DNA of 64,000 bases from Paulinella micropora. Taxonomy: Eukaryota > Cercozoa > Imbricatea > Euglyphida. Numbering within the stretch: the first letter of the stretch is position 1; every line of letters starts with the position of its first letter. Positions 1 to 19,334 of the stretch are shown here, one piece after another. Both the position numbers and the translations under genes were made by a program. The notes beneath the pieces were generated by a model, which was given only the letters and a program-made list of their open reading frames with translations, searched no databases and was not told the DNA's origin. Location: assembly GCA_009731375.1 (NCBI GenBank), contig BJOX01000158.1:512471-576470 (forward strand), given 5' to 3'.

Positions 1-24
1 TACATACATAGGTAGATGGTTTAC

Positions 25-1397
25 CCTGTTGCTGCCGGCTGTTTCGACGTGCACTGCCTACATACATACATACATGCATACGTACATACATACATACATT
101 CATAGATACAAACATGCATGCATACATACAGTCCAGTCGCAGCTCACGTCCGGCAGCAGGTAGGCCGCGGGATCCCCGATCTCGTACACGATCTGACGTA
201 ACATACATACATACCATACATACCATACATATCATACATACCATACATACATAGATACAAAAATACATACATACATACATACATACATACATACATACAC
301 ATGCATCTATCTACCTACCTGCTCCGCCACAGCCGCTGGGACCACGGCGCCGCCTGTGCGCTGTGCTTTGGTGACGATGAAGGTGCCGTCCTCTGCCACC
401 TACCACAGTAACCACAGCAATTACCACTGTGCTGATATGTGCTAAATATCGTATCGTATCGTATCGTATCGTACCGTACCGTACCGTATCGTACACCGTA
501 CCGTACCGTACCGTACCGTACCGTACCGTACCGTACCCGTATCGTATCGTATCGTATCATATCGTATCGTATCGTGTCGTGTCGTATCGTGTCGTATCGT
601 ATCATATCGTATCGTGTCGTATCGTATCGTATCGTATCGTGTCGTCTCGTCTCGTCTCGTATCGTATCGTATCGTATCGTATCGTATCGTATCGTATCGT
701 ATCGTATCGTATCGTATTTTATCGTATCGTGTCGTATCGTGTTTGGCGTGTCGTGTCGTATATTAGCACCTCGGCGATGGGGTAGCCCATGTTGTGCCAT
801 CCGGGCGCTGCTTGCTGCCAGTCGGTAAACAGACCACCTGTGCCCTGGAACAATGATAAACAGGGAGCAAGGAGGAAGGTAGCCTAGCACAAACATATAG
901 GAAGGTAGATATGTAGGTAGATAGAGAGGTAGATAGGTAGGTAGATAGGTAGCCTAGCACAGGTAGGTAGATAGGTAGGTAGATAGGTAGGTAGATAGGT
1001 AGGTAGATAGGCAGGTAGATAGGCAGGTAGATAGGTAGCCTAGCACAGGTAGGTAGATAGGTAGGTAGATAGGTAGGTAGATAGGTAGGTAGATAGGTAG
1101 GTAGATAGGTATGTAGATAGGTAGGTAGATAGGTAGGTAGATAGGTAGGTAGATAGGTAGGTAGATAGGTAGGTAGATAGGTAGGTAGATAGGTAGGTAG
1201 ATAGGAGGTAGGTAGATAGGAGGTAGGTAGATAGGAGGTAGGTAGATAGGAGGTAGGTAGATAGGTAGGTAGGTAGATAGGTAGATAGATAGGTAGATAG
1301 ATAGGTAGATAGATAGGTAGGTAGATAGGTAGGTAGATAGGTAGGTAGATAGGTAGGTAGATAGGTAGGTAGATAGGTAGGTAGGTAGGTAGGTAGG

Positions 1398-1472
<75 letters not shown>

Positions 1473-1574
1473 GACCTGCGCACCGCACTCGAGGACATGG
1501 CCAACCTACATACATACATACATACACGCATACATACATACATACATACATACATGCATACATACATGCATGCA

Positions 1575-1622
<48 letters not shown>

Positions 1623-1793
1623 CATATATGCATGCATGCATGCATGCATGCATACATACATACATACATTCATACATACATACATACATACATACATACA
1701 TACATACATACATACATACCAGCGACCCTGCGGACAAGCGATCCCAGTCTGTACCTGACCAGCCTGTTGTGTGCATGTATGTATGTATGTATG

Positions 1794-1868
<75 letters not shown>

Positions 1869-2721
1869 GTGTGTGTGTATGCATGTATGTATGTATGTAT
1901 GTATGTATGTGTGTGTATGTATGTATGTATGTGTGTATGTATGTATGTATGTATGTCTGTCTGTTATGTATGTATGTATGTATGTATGTATGTATGTATG
2001 TATGTATGTATGTATGTGTGCATGTATGTATGTATGTATGTATGTATGTATGTATGTATGTATGTATGTATGTATGTGTGTGTGTGTGTATGTGTGTGTG
2101 TGTATGTATGTATGTATGTATGTATGCATGTATGTATGTATGTATGTATGTATGTATGTACGTACGTACGTACGTATGTATGTATGTATGTATGTATGTA
2201 TGTATTTTACCGTGTTCGTAGAGGAGAGGGCCCAGACACATACAACTGTCCACTGCATACATACATACATACATACATACATACATACGTACGTACGTAC
2301 GTACATACATACATACATACACAAATACACACATACATACATACATACATACATACATACATACATACATACATACATACATACATACCTGCGCGGCCTG
2401 TGATCACCACTTCCGCCCCTCTCGCCTATATGTATGTTTGCATGTATGTATGTATGTATGTATGTATGTATGTATGCATGCATGCATGCATGCATGCATG
2501 CATGTATGTATGTATGTAAGTAAGTAAGTAAGTAAGTATGTATGTATGTATGTATGTATGTATTTATGTATGTAGTATGTATGTATGTATGTATGTATGT
2601 ATGTATGTATGTATGTATGTATGTATGTATGAATCTATGTATGTATGTATGTATGTATGTACGTATGTAAAAAGGGTATGTTTGTAAAAAGGGTATGTAT
2701 GTATGTATGTATGTATGTATG

Positions 2722-2781
<60 letters not shown>

Positions 2782-3291
2782 CATGCATGCATGGATGCAT
2801 AGACGTATGTATGTATGTATGTATGTATGTATGTATGTATGTATATACGTATGTATATACGTATGTATGTATGATTGTAAGACCAAAGCAAGGGCAATGG
2901 GTCGGGCGCCCAAGTAGCAGTTGACACTGAGCCTGTATATAAAAAGAAGCTAATAGAGCAGAATGCAGCATCCCTAATAATAATAATCAATGTAATAATT
3001 AATAATAGCAAATCAAATAAATTAATAAATTAATAATAATAATAATAATAGTGCTTCTCAGTCAATGGCGAATGCATTTCTGCACATGTGCCTCCATCGT
3101 CTCACCCGCGAGGGGAGTACGAAGATTTGACGATAGGCTCTACTGACACCCCCGCAAGGCAGCTCCAAGCCTTCCAGACAGACCAATACTTTCAAAGAAA
3201 ATATCCTTTGAAAATACTGGCACCGACGGGAATCGAACTGGCGACAGGTCCCAGATGGTAGACCTTAACCACTGGGCTATCGCGGTGCCAC

Positions 3292-3336
<45 letters not shown>

Positions 3337-3362
3337 TAATTAATAATAATTAATAATAATAA

Positions 3363-3400
<38 letters not shown>

Positions 3401-3446
3401 ATAGTAGTAGTAGTAGTAATAGTAGTAGTAGTAGTAGTAGAAGTAA

Positions 3447-3529
<83 letters not shown>

Positions 3530-4352
3530 CTAGTAGTAATAATAATCATAATAATAATAACAATAATAATAATAATAATAATAATAGTGCTTCTCTGTCA
3601 ATGGCTGATGCAAATCTGCACATGCGCCTCCATCGTCTCACCCGTGAGGGGAGTACGAAGAATTGACGATAGGCTCTAATGACACCCCCGCAAGGGCAGT
3701 TCCAACACTTCCAGACGGACCGGTATGTTCAATGAAAATACTGGTGGCACCGACGGGAATCGAACTGGCGACAGGGCCCAGATGGTAGAACTTGACCACT
3801 GGGCTATCACGGTGTCCATAATAATAATAATAATAATAATNNNNNNNNNNNNNNNNNNNNNNNNNNNNNNNNNNNNNNNNNNNNNNNNNNNNNNNNNNNC
3901 CCCCCCCCCCCCCCCTTCCCAAGGTCGCTTTTCCTCTCACTATCACATGCACAACTTTTACAGCCTTCGAGCAATCTCAGCCATTCATTTTGGCAATACT
4001 TTGTACATTCGAATTTCATAGTTTCAACTATATCCCAAAAAAAGAGCTCGTGTCAAGCGTGCGAAAAACACAAAGGATCAACCTCTAAGCCCCTCTGGCA
4101 CAACTCTTAGAGCCTTGGCGCATTCTCAGCCATTCATTTTGGCACTACTTTGCCAAAATCTTTGTAAATCTCTCTTTTCTACTACCTAGGGCGCGTCCCG
4201 AGGTTGTGAAAAAAAAAAAAAAAGCCTCTCAACCCTTCTGGCACAACTTTGGGAGCCTTGCAGCATTCTCAGCCATTCATTTTGGTGCCGGCGACTTTGC
4301 TTCGGGTACGTACAATTACAGGGCTTGGGTTCCCGGGGGAGGGCCCCCGGAC

Positions 4353-4391
<39 letters not shown>

Positions 4392-6372
4392 ATNNNNNNN
4401 NNNNNNNNNNNNNNNNNNNNNNNNNNNNNNNNNNNNNNNNNNNNNNNNNNNNNNNNNNNNNNNNNNNNNNNNNNNNNNNNNNNNNNNGGGGGGGGGGGGG
4501 GGGCCGGACCCCCCCCCCCTTCCCTGTCGACAGGGTACGTTCAATTGCCGGAGGTACCGGCAAGTGCTCCCCAAAAAACAATGACTTTGCCATTCAGGAC
4601 ACTCCCCTAATGCAAATATTTGCATGAATTCAAACAAAATCATACCAGCATCAACATCGAGTCTGGGGCTAGCCACCCTGTCAATGTGAGCTCCTATCTC
4701 CTCCTGGTTCCCACAAACCATGATTTATGGGGACAGGGGGTGCAGAAAATAGGCCCCAAAAAACAAGGAATTTGGCATTCAGGACACTCCCCTAAAGCGA
4801 ATATTTACGTGAATTCCAAAAAAATTACATCAGCATCAACATCGAGTCTGGGGCTAGCCACCCTACAAATATGAGCTCCCAACTCCTCCTCGTTCCCACA
4901 CACCATGATTTATGGGGACAGAGGTGCAAAAATGGTGTGTGTGTGTTGGGGGGGGGGGTGGTGCACAATTTCCTTTTTCCATTCCCTCCAAACCCCCAAC
5001 CTCCTACTCCCAACACCTTTCAGGGATAATGATAATGATAACAATAAAAATATACTTACACGTCCTCTTCGGGGGGAAACAGTGTCTGCGTCCTGCCCAC
5101 GCACACACATACACATACATACACATACACATACACATACACATACATACATACATACATACATACATACACACACATACACACAAACATACATACATAC
5201 ATACATACATACATACATACATGCATACATGCATGCATGAATGCATGCATACATACATACATACATACATACATACATACATGCATACATGCATACATAC
5301 ATACATACATGCATACATACATACATACATACATACATACCAACATACCATACATACATACCATACATAAATACATACATAAATACATACCATACATACA
5401 TACAATACATACATGCATACATACATACATACATACATGCATACATACATACAGTACATACATGTTTATGTATTTACACTCAAACATTGTATTAATGTGC
5501 TGAATGGCCTAACTTCCTGGATTTTCAGCAATACCACATGTCCCGCAGCCCGGCCCGGCGGAGCTCGCCCGCCCGGTCCAGCAAGTCGTCTCCCAGCACC
5601 ACCGCCACTTTGAGCGTTAATCCTTGCTTCGCAGCCGCCTGTAACATAACACGCACGCGTGGAAAAGACAACGTTTCTATTCTATTTTATGTGCTCTGTT
5701 GCGTTGTGAATCGGGCACTTGCCTTCAGCAAGGCACGCTGGCAAGCGGTCGGGTTCAATCCACCTGCCGTGAATTATCACACGAAGGAAATCACAACTGC
5801 AACAAGACAGCTCAGACCGACCGGCGTTTGTGATGACTTTGATGCCTTTTGCTTTAATCTCAACCAACAGCGGCGCAAGTGTGCTCACCCAATCATTGGC
5901 AAAACCACCCTCTTCAGGGTCGGCTGCCTTGAACAGTTTGACAAGCAGCGCAAAGCATTTAGATGAAGAAAGTACGAGCTCTTGACCTTCTTGCGAGCCA
6001 GAATGGCCTAGAAATGAATAAGGTGTGGATAGTCATGCAAACACAATCCAACGTACCATCGTCACCTCAGCCAGATAATCACCTAGATAAAACATTCGCG
6101 TTAGAGGAATTGATACAGAGAAAGAGACGAAGAGCATTGGAGTGTGTGCCGCAACTTCCGAGCTGCATGGACAACGTGTGGTTGGACAAGTGGTACCAAG
6201 CGAGAACACTGAAAACATCCTATGCTCACATACTGAGACCTACAAGGTAGTCCAGGTTGCCATGTTTCACAAGCTGCCGAGCCGATATGGTTGAGTCACC
6301 CCACATAGCACTGGAGCAACCAATCCTGACAATCTTGCTAGAAACTTCGCCTCCTCTCTTTGCAGTCGTCAT
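25..6372 (-). CDS. AtuA/DUF1446-family protein, 15 exons, 3' end outside window
   Basis: Exons read on the minus strand: 6372-6240, 6082-6057, 6007-5987, 5927-5822, 5763-5723, 5638-5535, 2932-2884, 2418-2389, 2252-2211, 1763-1720, 1505-1476, 844-770, 399-319, 192-148, 57-25. Phases agree at every junction except 2884/2418. The start ATG is at 6372. Family landmarks occur in the expected order: [28 protein letters not shown] then [74 protein letters not shown] and [17 protein letters not shown]1446/AtuA proteins are known from acyclic terpene degradation in bacteria, and the biochemical reaction is poorly defined; a role here is inference. About 290 residues are visible. All larger introns are tetranucleotide repeats, and the 2.6-kb intron also holds two SINEs. 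The intron after 5723 starts with GC (GCAAGT) rather than GT. Family assignment is strong; single splice sites are less certain. Confidence 0.88.
429..760. repeat. (CGTAT/CGTAC)n pentanucleotide repeat
   Basis: A 330-base array of CGTAT with CGTAC and CGTGT variants fills the intron between the AtuA-like exons at 770-844 and 319-399. The long Tyr/Arg/Ile/Val reading frames in it are a product of the repeat. Confidence 0.95.
899..1472. repeat. (GGTA/GATA)n tetranucleotide repeats
   Basis: Long GGTA, AGAT and related arrays fill the intron between the exons at 1476-1505 and 770-844 of the minus-strand gene. Confidence 0.95.
1507..2870. repeat. CATA / TGTA / CTAT / GTAAGT arrays
   Basis: Tetranucleotide arrays with short (TA)n and TGCA blocks occupy the introns around the small exons at 1720-1763, 2211-2252 and 2389-2418. 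Reading frames of repeated Tyr-Val-Cys-Met or His-Thr-Tyr-Ile come from the repeat alone. Confidence 0.95.
3051..3290 (-). mobile_element. tRNA-derived SINE, copy 1
   Basis: On the minus strand the element starts with a tRNA-like head: GGCACCG at the 5' side and CGGTGCC about 65 bases later form a 7-bp acceptor stem, with an A-box-like TAGCCCAGTGG and a B-box-like GTTCGATTCC between them. The T stem is poorly paired, so this is a tRNA-derived head and not a working tRNA. A body of about 160 bases follows, containing CTCGCGGGTGAGACGATGG, and it ends in an (ATT)n tail. Two further copies occur in the window. It sits in an intron of the AtuA-like gene. Confidence 0.75.
3291..3586. repeat. (AAT)n and (AGT)n trinucleotide repeats
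   Basis: Uninterrupted AAT and then AGT repeats lie between the two intronic SINEs and adjoin their A/T-rich tails. Confidence 0.95.
3587..3819 (-). mobile_element. tRNA-derived SINE, copy 2
   Basis: Same order as the copy at 3051-3290: a tRNA-like head with A and B boxes, the body, and an (ATT)n tail at the low-coordinate end. The head is slightly decayed (GACACCG in place of GGCACCG). Both copies lie in the same intron and orientation, joined by AAT and AGT repeats, so a local duplication followed by repeat growth is possible. Confidence 0.75.
3947..4315. repeat. Degenerate tandem repeat, about 145-bp period, 3 copies
   Basis: Three diverged copies contain GCCTT followed by CTCAGCCATTCATTTTGGC, at about 3963-4000, 4110-4145 and 4253-4290. 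The unit is not recognised. Confidence 0.6.
4568..4940. repeat. Tandem repeat, about 185-bp unit, 2 copies
   Basis: Two direct copies share the anchors GGCATTCAGGACACTCCCCT or close variants, GCATCAACATCGAGTCTGGG and CCATGATTTATGGGGACAG. The identity of the unit is unknown. Confidence 0.75.
5100..5460. repeat. (CATA)n array
   Basis: CATACATA array with GCAT variants at the 5' side of the 2.6-kb intron of the AtuA-like gene (minus strand), about 75 bases from the exon end at 5535. Confidence 0.95.
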
Positions 6373-6444
6373 ACAGAACTAATAAATGAAAATTGATTTA
6401 TGTGTAAGTGTGTGTGAGTGTGTGTGTGTGTGTGTGTGCGTGTA

Positions 6445-6475
<31 letters not shown>

Positions 6476-6803
6476 ATGTATGTATGTATGTATGTGTGTA
6501 TGTGTAGTATGTATGTATGTGTGTGTGTCTATGTATGTATGTATGTATGTATGTATGTATGTATGCATGCATGCATGCATGTATGCATGTATGAGACTTG
6601 TATGTATGTATGTATGTATGTATGTATGCATGCATGCATGGCATGCCATGTGGCATGCATGGCATGCATGTATGTATGTATGTATGTATGTATGTATGTA
6701 TGTATGTATGTATGTATCATATGTATGTATGTATGCATGTGTGTATGTGTGTATGTATGTATGTATGTATGTATGTATGTACATACATATGTACATATGT
6801 ATG

Positions 6804-6842
<39 letters not shown>

Positions 6843-6843
6843 C

Positions 6844-6874
<31 letters not shown>

Positions 6875-7039
6875 GTATGTATGTATGTATGTATGTATGT
6901 ATGTATGTATGTATGTATGTATGTATGTATGTATGTATGTATGTATGTATTTTTGTATGTATGTATGTATGTATGTATGTATGTACATATGTATGTATGT
7001 ATGTGTGTGTGTGTGTGCGTGCGTGTGTGTGTATGTGTG

Positions 7040-7091
<52 letters not shown>

Positions 7092-7885
7092 GTGTATGAG
7101 CGAGAGAAGCGACATGTAGCTAGCCACACAGACAGACAAACACACACACACTTTTACTCACTCACACTGTCTTTCTATTTGGACGAACAGTTCTCAAGGA
7201 GTCACAAAAACTTTCAGGCCAAGACTAACCATCAATACCAGTACTCTTGCACCAAATTCGAAATGTTTTGAAAACTAGCACAGTCAAAGCTTTTCCAGCC
7301 TCAGATGTCGTACATTCTGTTTCGGTGTAAATAAATCAACACAAGCTATACACACAGTTTGCTCCTGCGAGCTCGCGCTTTCAGTGTGAATTTAATGCAC
7401 TCGAAACAAAACAATCGATTCAGATCACAAACTACTTGTTGACGAAAAGCAGTGCATGTGAAATGGTCTGCGGTGCCACCTTTAAAAAGTGCATACATGT
7501 GTGTTTTTTTGTTGTTGTTGTGAAACATGTTCTTTCTTCGTCACTTCCTTCCTTTCTTGTAATGGCTATTTTTTTTGCAATCCATTAATCATGACATAGT
7601 TTCCCACCTATTTTTGTTGCAGAGAAGTCTGAGAAAAGTCCTTGTGTCTGGTCTGTCAGAAAAAAGGTTCACGATAGCGCATTTTCAATTTTGCAACTTT
7701 TATTTCCATTCAGAACTTGGAAAAATCTCCAGGCCAAGAATAGATTTGCCAGCATTCATGACTTGAAGGGCTGCTGGATGAGTGTTATCGTTATAGATCT
7801 CGTTATGCCATAAATTTGACAAAGGACATGTTTTTTAACTTCTGTCTTACATTGAATATTTTTTGCAAACACAGGACAGGCCAGG
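6373..7885. promoter_or_regulatory. Divergent intergenic region with GT/GTAT microsatellite
   Basis: This separates two head-to-head genes: the AtuA-like gene starts at 6372 on the minus strand and the transporter at 7886 on the plus strand. From 6400 to 7095 it is a GT, GTAT and GCAT microsatellite. From 7100 to 7885 it is ordinary AT-rich sequence without a recognised gene. Promoters for both genes would be expected here; no specific element was identified. Confidence 0.5.
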
Positions 7886-16471
<8,586 letters not shown>

Positions 16472-16489
16472 GGATGACTGACAAACATT

Positions 16490-17270
16490 CGAGTGGCACA
16501 AGTGTGCAACTTTGAACTCCTATTTCTCCATCACTAGTTGAGGTGCGGCAACTTTGAGAAAGTGCTTGTTCTGAGCTTTCGAGTGATGGCTTCAGTATGG
16601 TCATAGGACTATGGTTGATGGAGAAGGAGGAGATCCAAGTTGTTTCAATATGCCACCAGAAGTCCGTCGGGAAGAAAAAAAGAGAAGGAGAAGGAGGTGG
16701 TGGCGATGGAGGAGGAGGAGGATGAAGAGAAGGAGGAGGATGCAGCATGTAGTGTGGTATACGGCAAGAGAGTATATCCACACACAGGACAACGCTCCGC
16801 CGCTCTGCAGGTTTGCAAGTAACAACTGGGGCCGGCCGGACGGGTTGCTGACTGCGGCATCCTGCAGGACTGTCGACATGCAAGTGGCAAATTGCGCAAC
16901 GTGGAACTTATTTTTCTCAAATCAATATGTGAGCTACACAATTTCTGAACACATGTTTTGAAAGCTCTTGTTCTGGGCTTTCAAATGGTGGCTTCAGCAT
17001 TGTCATAGCACCAACGCTGATAGAGAAGGATGAGATCAACGTTGGACCATTTTGACACCTGGATGTCCTCAGTAAGTTACTGTCGGCATTAACAAGTGGC
17101 ACAAGCATCCACCTCTGAATCTCCTATTTCTTCATCAGTAGTTGAGGCGCAGCAATGTTGTGCTTGTTATTAGCTTTCGAGTGATGGCTTCAGCATGGTC
17201 ATAGGACTATGGGTTGATGGAGAAGGAGGAGATCAAAGTTTGTTCAATAGCCACCTAAATGCTTCCAGTA
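16490..17270 (+). repeat. Dispersed repeat family A, three tandem copies
   Basis: Three copies of a unit of about 170 bases carry GTGGCACAAG or a variant, TCCTATTTCT, GCTTTCGAGTGATGGCTTCAG and GGTCATAGGACTATGG-like cores, near 16562, 16962 and 17162. Related single copies occur at about 34998 and 35945. The first begins about 20 bases after the transporter stop codon. Confidence 0.75.
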
Positions 17271-17483
17271 CTATAAATATATTAACTTGAATCATAAGAA
17301 GCTAGGCCCAACCTCATTAGGCACAGGCTATTGGTATGAATCATATACAACTTCGTTTTAGAACTGGTGTGCGTCAGTGCTGGACAATGAGGATCTTCAA
17401 GGGAAGCCCTTGTCCTGTCAGGCTGAGCTTTGTGCATGACGCTGCCTCAGGCTTCCTAAGCCCGCCCGGCATGGGACTCCAAA

Positions 17484-17700
17484 TGTACTATCCCCAACGA
17501 TAGCTCAATGGAAGAGTAAGTCGGTAATATAACCAACCACAGTTCTCAAAAAGAGAATGATGTCTCGTTCAACTATATTAGCTCAGTGACGCAAAGGCAA
17601 AAACTCGCCAAAGACCAGGATAATATTCGCATTTCAGACGAATCCTGCCAGACGAAATCTACAAATAAGTTTTTTCCGGATAATACGGGGGGTGATGTCA
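17484..17700 (-). mobile_element. Diverged solo LTR related to the window's Gypsy LTRs
   Basis: On the minus strand this keeps the LTR order: TGACATCACC-type start, GAGACATCATTCTCTTTTTG core and a terminal region with GAGCTATCGTTGGGGATAG, ending near TACA. Many small changes separate it from the 247-bp LTRs. No internal coding sequence adjoins it. Confidence 0.6.
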
Positions 17701-17922
17701 GAGTCCACAAGCAATATTATTATAATTTATATCAATAACCCCTGGCCTTAATTAACCGTGCATGATCCACTCCGAGTCGATCCACTAAGTCGATCATACT
17801 CCAAATTTCAAGTATTAATATCATCGGAGTAGTAGAATTAAAGAAAACTTTTCAAGTAATATGATCCTCGGCATGACGCTAAACTGCATCGGGTCTCTGC
17901 ATGACCTTAAACTGTGACTACC

Positions 17923-17970
<48 letters not shown>

Positions 17971-17971
<1 letters not shown>

Positions 17972-18135
17972 GTGCCACCAGTATTTTCATTGAACATACC
18001 GGTCCGTCTGGAAGTGTTGGAACTGCCCTTGCGGGGGTGTCATTGGAGTCTATCGTCAATTCTTCGTACTCCCCTCACGGGTGAGACGATGGAGGCGCAT
18101 GTACAGATTTGCATCAGCCATTGACAGAGAAGCAC

Positions 18136-18136
<1 letters not shown>
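17971..18136 (+). mobile_element. tRNA-derived SINE, 5'-truncated copy 3
   Basis: This matches the body and 3' end of the two SINE copies at 3.0-3.8 kb, starting just after the tRNA-like head and ending in the same GAGAAGCACTATTATT tail. Truncation at the 5' end with an intact repeat tail is typical of SINE/LINE-type insertion. (TTA)n flanks it on both sides, suggesting insertion into, or expansion at, a trinucleotide repeat. Confidence 0.7.
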
Positions 18137-18166
<30 letters not shown>

Positions 18167-18179
18167 TTTATTTTTTTTT

Positions 18180-18287
18180 TACCGTCCACTTCATGTTTTC
18201 AAAGAGTCTCTTTTTATATCTCTTGATACCTCTTTCATTTTATATCTCTGTCACTGAGTTCTGCTTCCCACTCAGCTGTACGAGTGG
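18180..18287 (+). repeat. Repeat family B, left half, split by the retrotransposon
   Basis: This piece (CACTTCATGTTTTC, TCTTGATACCTCTT, CTGCTTCCCACTCAGCT) continues after the element at 28706. An uninterrupted relative is at 30732-30846, which acts as an empty-site comparison. Confidence 0.75.
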
Positions 18288-18534
18288 TGTAGGCATCACC
18301 CCCCGGATAGCTGGTAAAAAGTACACTTTTTCTGATGTCAGGTGCACCTAGTTTTTTCACATTATTTTCAATATCGTTTAGCCGGATTTGACCTAATGCA
18401 ATTTTAACCTTGGTCTGTTGCAGTTTTCTTTTCGGCTTCACTGAGCTAATATAACGAGACATCATTCTCTTTTGGGGATTTGTGTCTGGTTGTATTACAG
18501 ACTTTTTATTGAGCTATCTTCGGGGATTGTAACA
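18288..18534 (+). repeat. 5' LTR of Ty3/Gypsy element 1 (247 bp)
   Basis: Starts TGTAGGCATCACC and ends GGGATTGTAACA, the usual TG...CA. The 3' LTR at 28459-28705 has the same length and differs at about nine positions by eye. GTGG lies directly before it and directly after the 3' LTR, a 4-bp target duplication. Confidence 0.93.
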
Positions 18535-19334
18535 TTGGAGTCACCAGCACAAGGCTGATTTCTTTTCTGGCTTGTTTTTGGAACAGCAGAAAGAAAAATT
18601 GGACAGACCTATCTCTTCTGAGTAGGTGTTCCAAGAAACAAATACTCCAGCACATCCCCACACAGCTCTTTTTGCAAAACTAGACGTCTAGGCGTTTGTG
18701 AGTAGGTGTCTCAGTACCCTCTCCACAGCCTGTATCTGTGTCCTCACAAGGAGGCCAGACACCAGACCTCGTAGCTGTTCTTTTGTTCTCTCTTGAGACA
18801 GAGACAGAGTAGGTCAACAGACGTACAAACAAACACTCACAGNNNNNNNNNNGGCCAACAGAAGTACAAACAAACACTCACAGTTACAAACAAACTTGAA
18901 GGACACGAGCGTAGTACTCTACCTTTCAAGTATGTGCACTTTGTTGCCTCTCAAACCACACACATCAGAGTATTTTTGCAAATCTCTGACTGTCTTTCGA
19001 CAATAGGTCTGAACAAGTGTCAGACGACAAGTCGACTTCTCAAGGAGTGCTTCTCTAGCCTCTTTGACATTATCTGTACATAGGTCCTCGTACCTCATAA
19101 CAGATACAACAACAAAAAGAGAAAAAGAAAAGAGGAGTGGAGAAGGAGATCAAATTTTCAGAGAAAGTCGTACAGATTACTTCTTTCTCACAAAAAAAAC
19201 ACATAAGACATAGAGGTGAGACGCTCTCTCTCTATACTGTCTTTTCGTTTTTTCTCTCTATTCATTCCTCAGAGACGAACAGAGCAATTACTTGGTAGAA
19301 ACAACTCTGTCTCATCCGTATTCCTTCAGCATCC

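Larger units (their letters stand above)
2933..5534. other. 2.6-kb intron of the AtuA-like gene
   Basis: This intron joins exons 6 and 7 of the AtuA-like gene in matching phase. It holds AT-rich DNA, two tRNA-derived SINEs, AAT/AGT and CATA repeats, two N gaps flanked by C or G runs, and two short tandem repeat arrays (3947-4315 and 4568-4940). I see no further exon in it. Confidence 0.7.

Noticed and set aside
3638-4610. Frames with long X, Pro or Gly runs
   Set aside because: They span N gaps and C or G homopolymers at gap edges, typical of assembly ends.
5740-5770. B-box-like GGGTTCAATCC suggesting a tRNA or SINE
   Set aside because: The region is better explained as exon 5 of the AtuA-like gene ([13 protein letters not shown]) with matching phases; no A box or stem was found.
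429-7099. Long reading frames of repeated Tyr-Val-Cys-Met, His-Thr-Tyr-Ile or Tyr-Arg-Ile-Val
   Set aside because: They arise from tetra- and pentanucleotide repeats that lack stop codons in several frames and are found on both strands; real exons lie between them.
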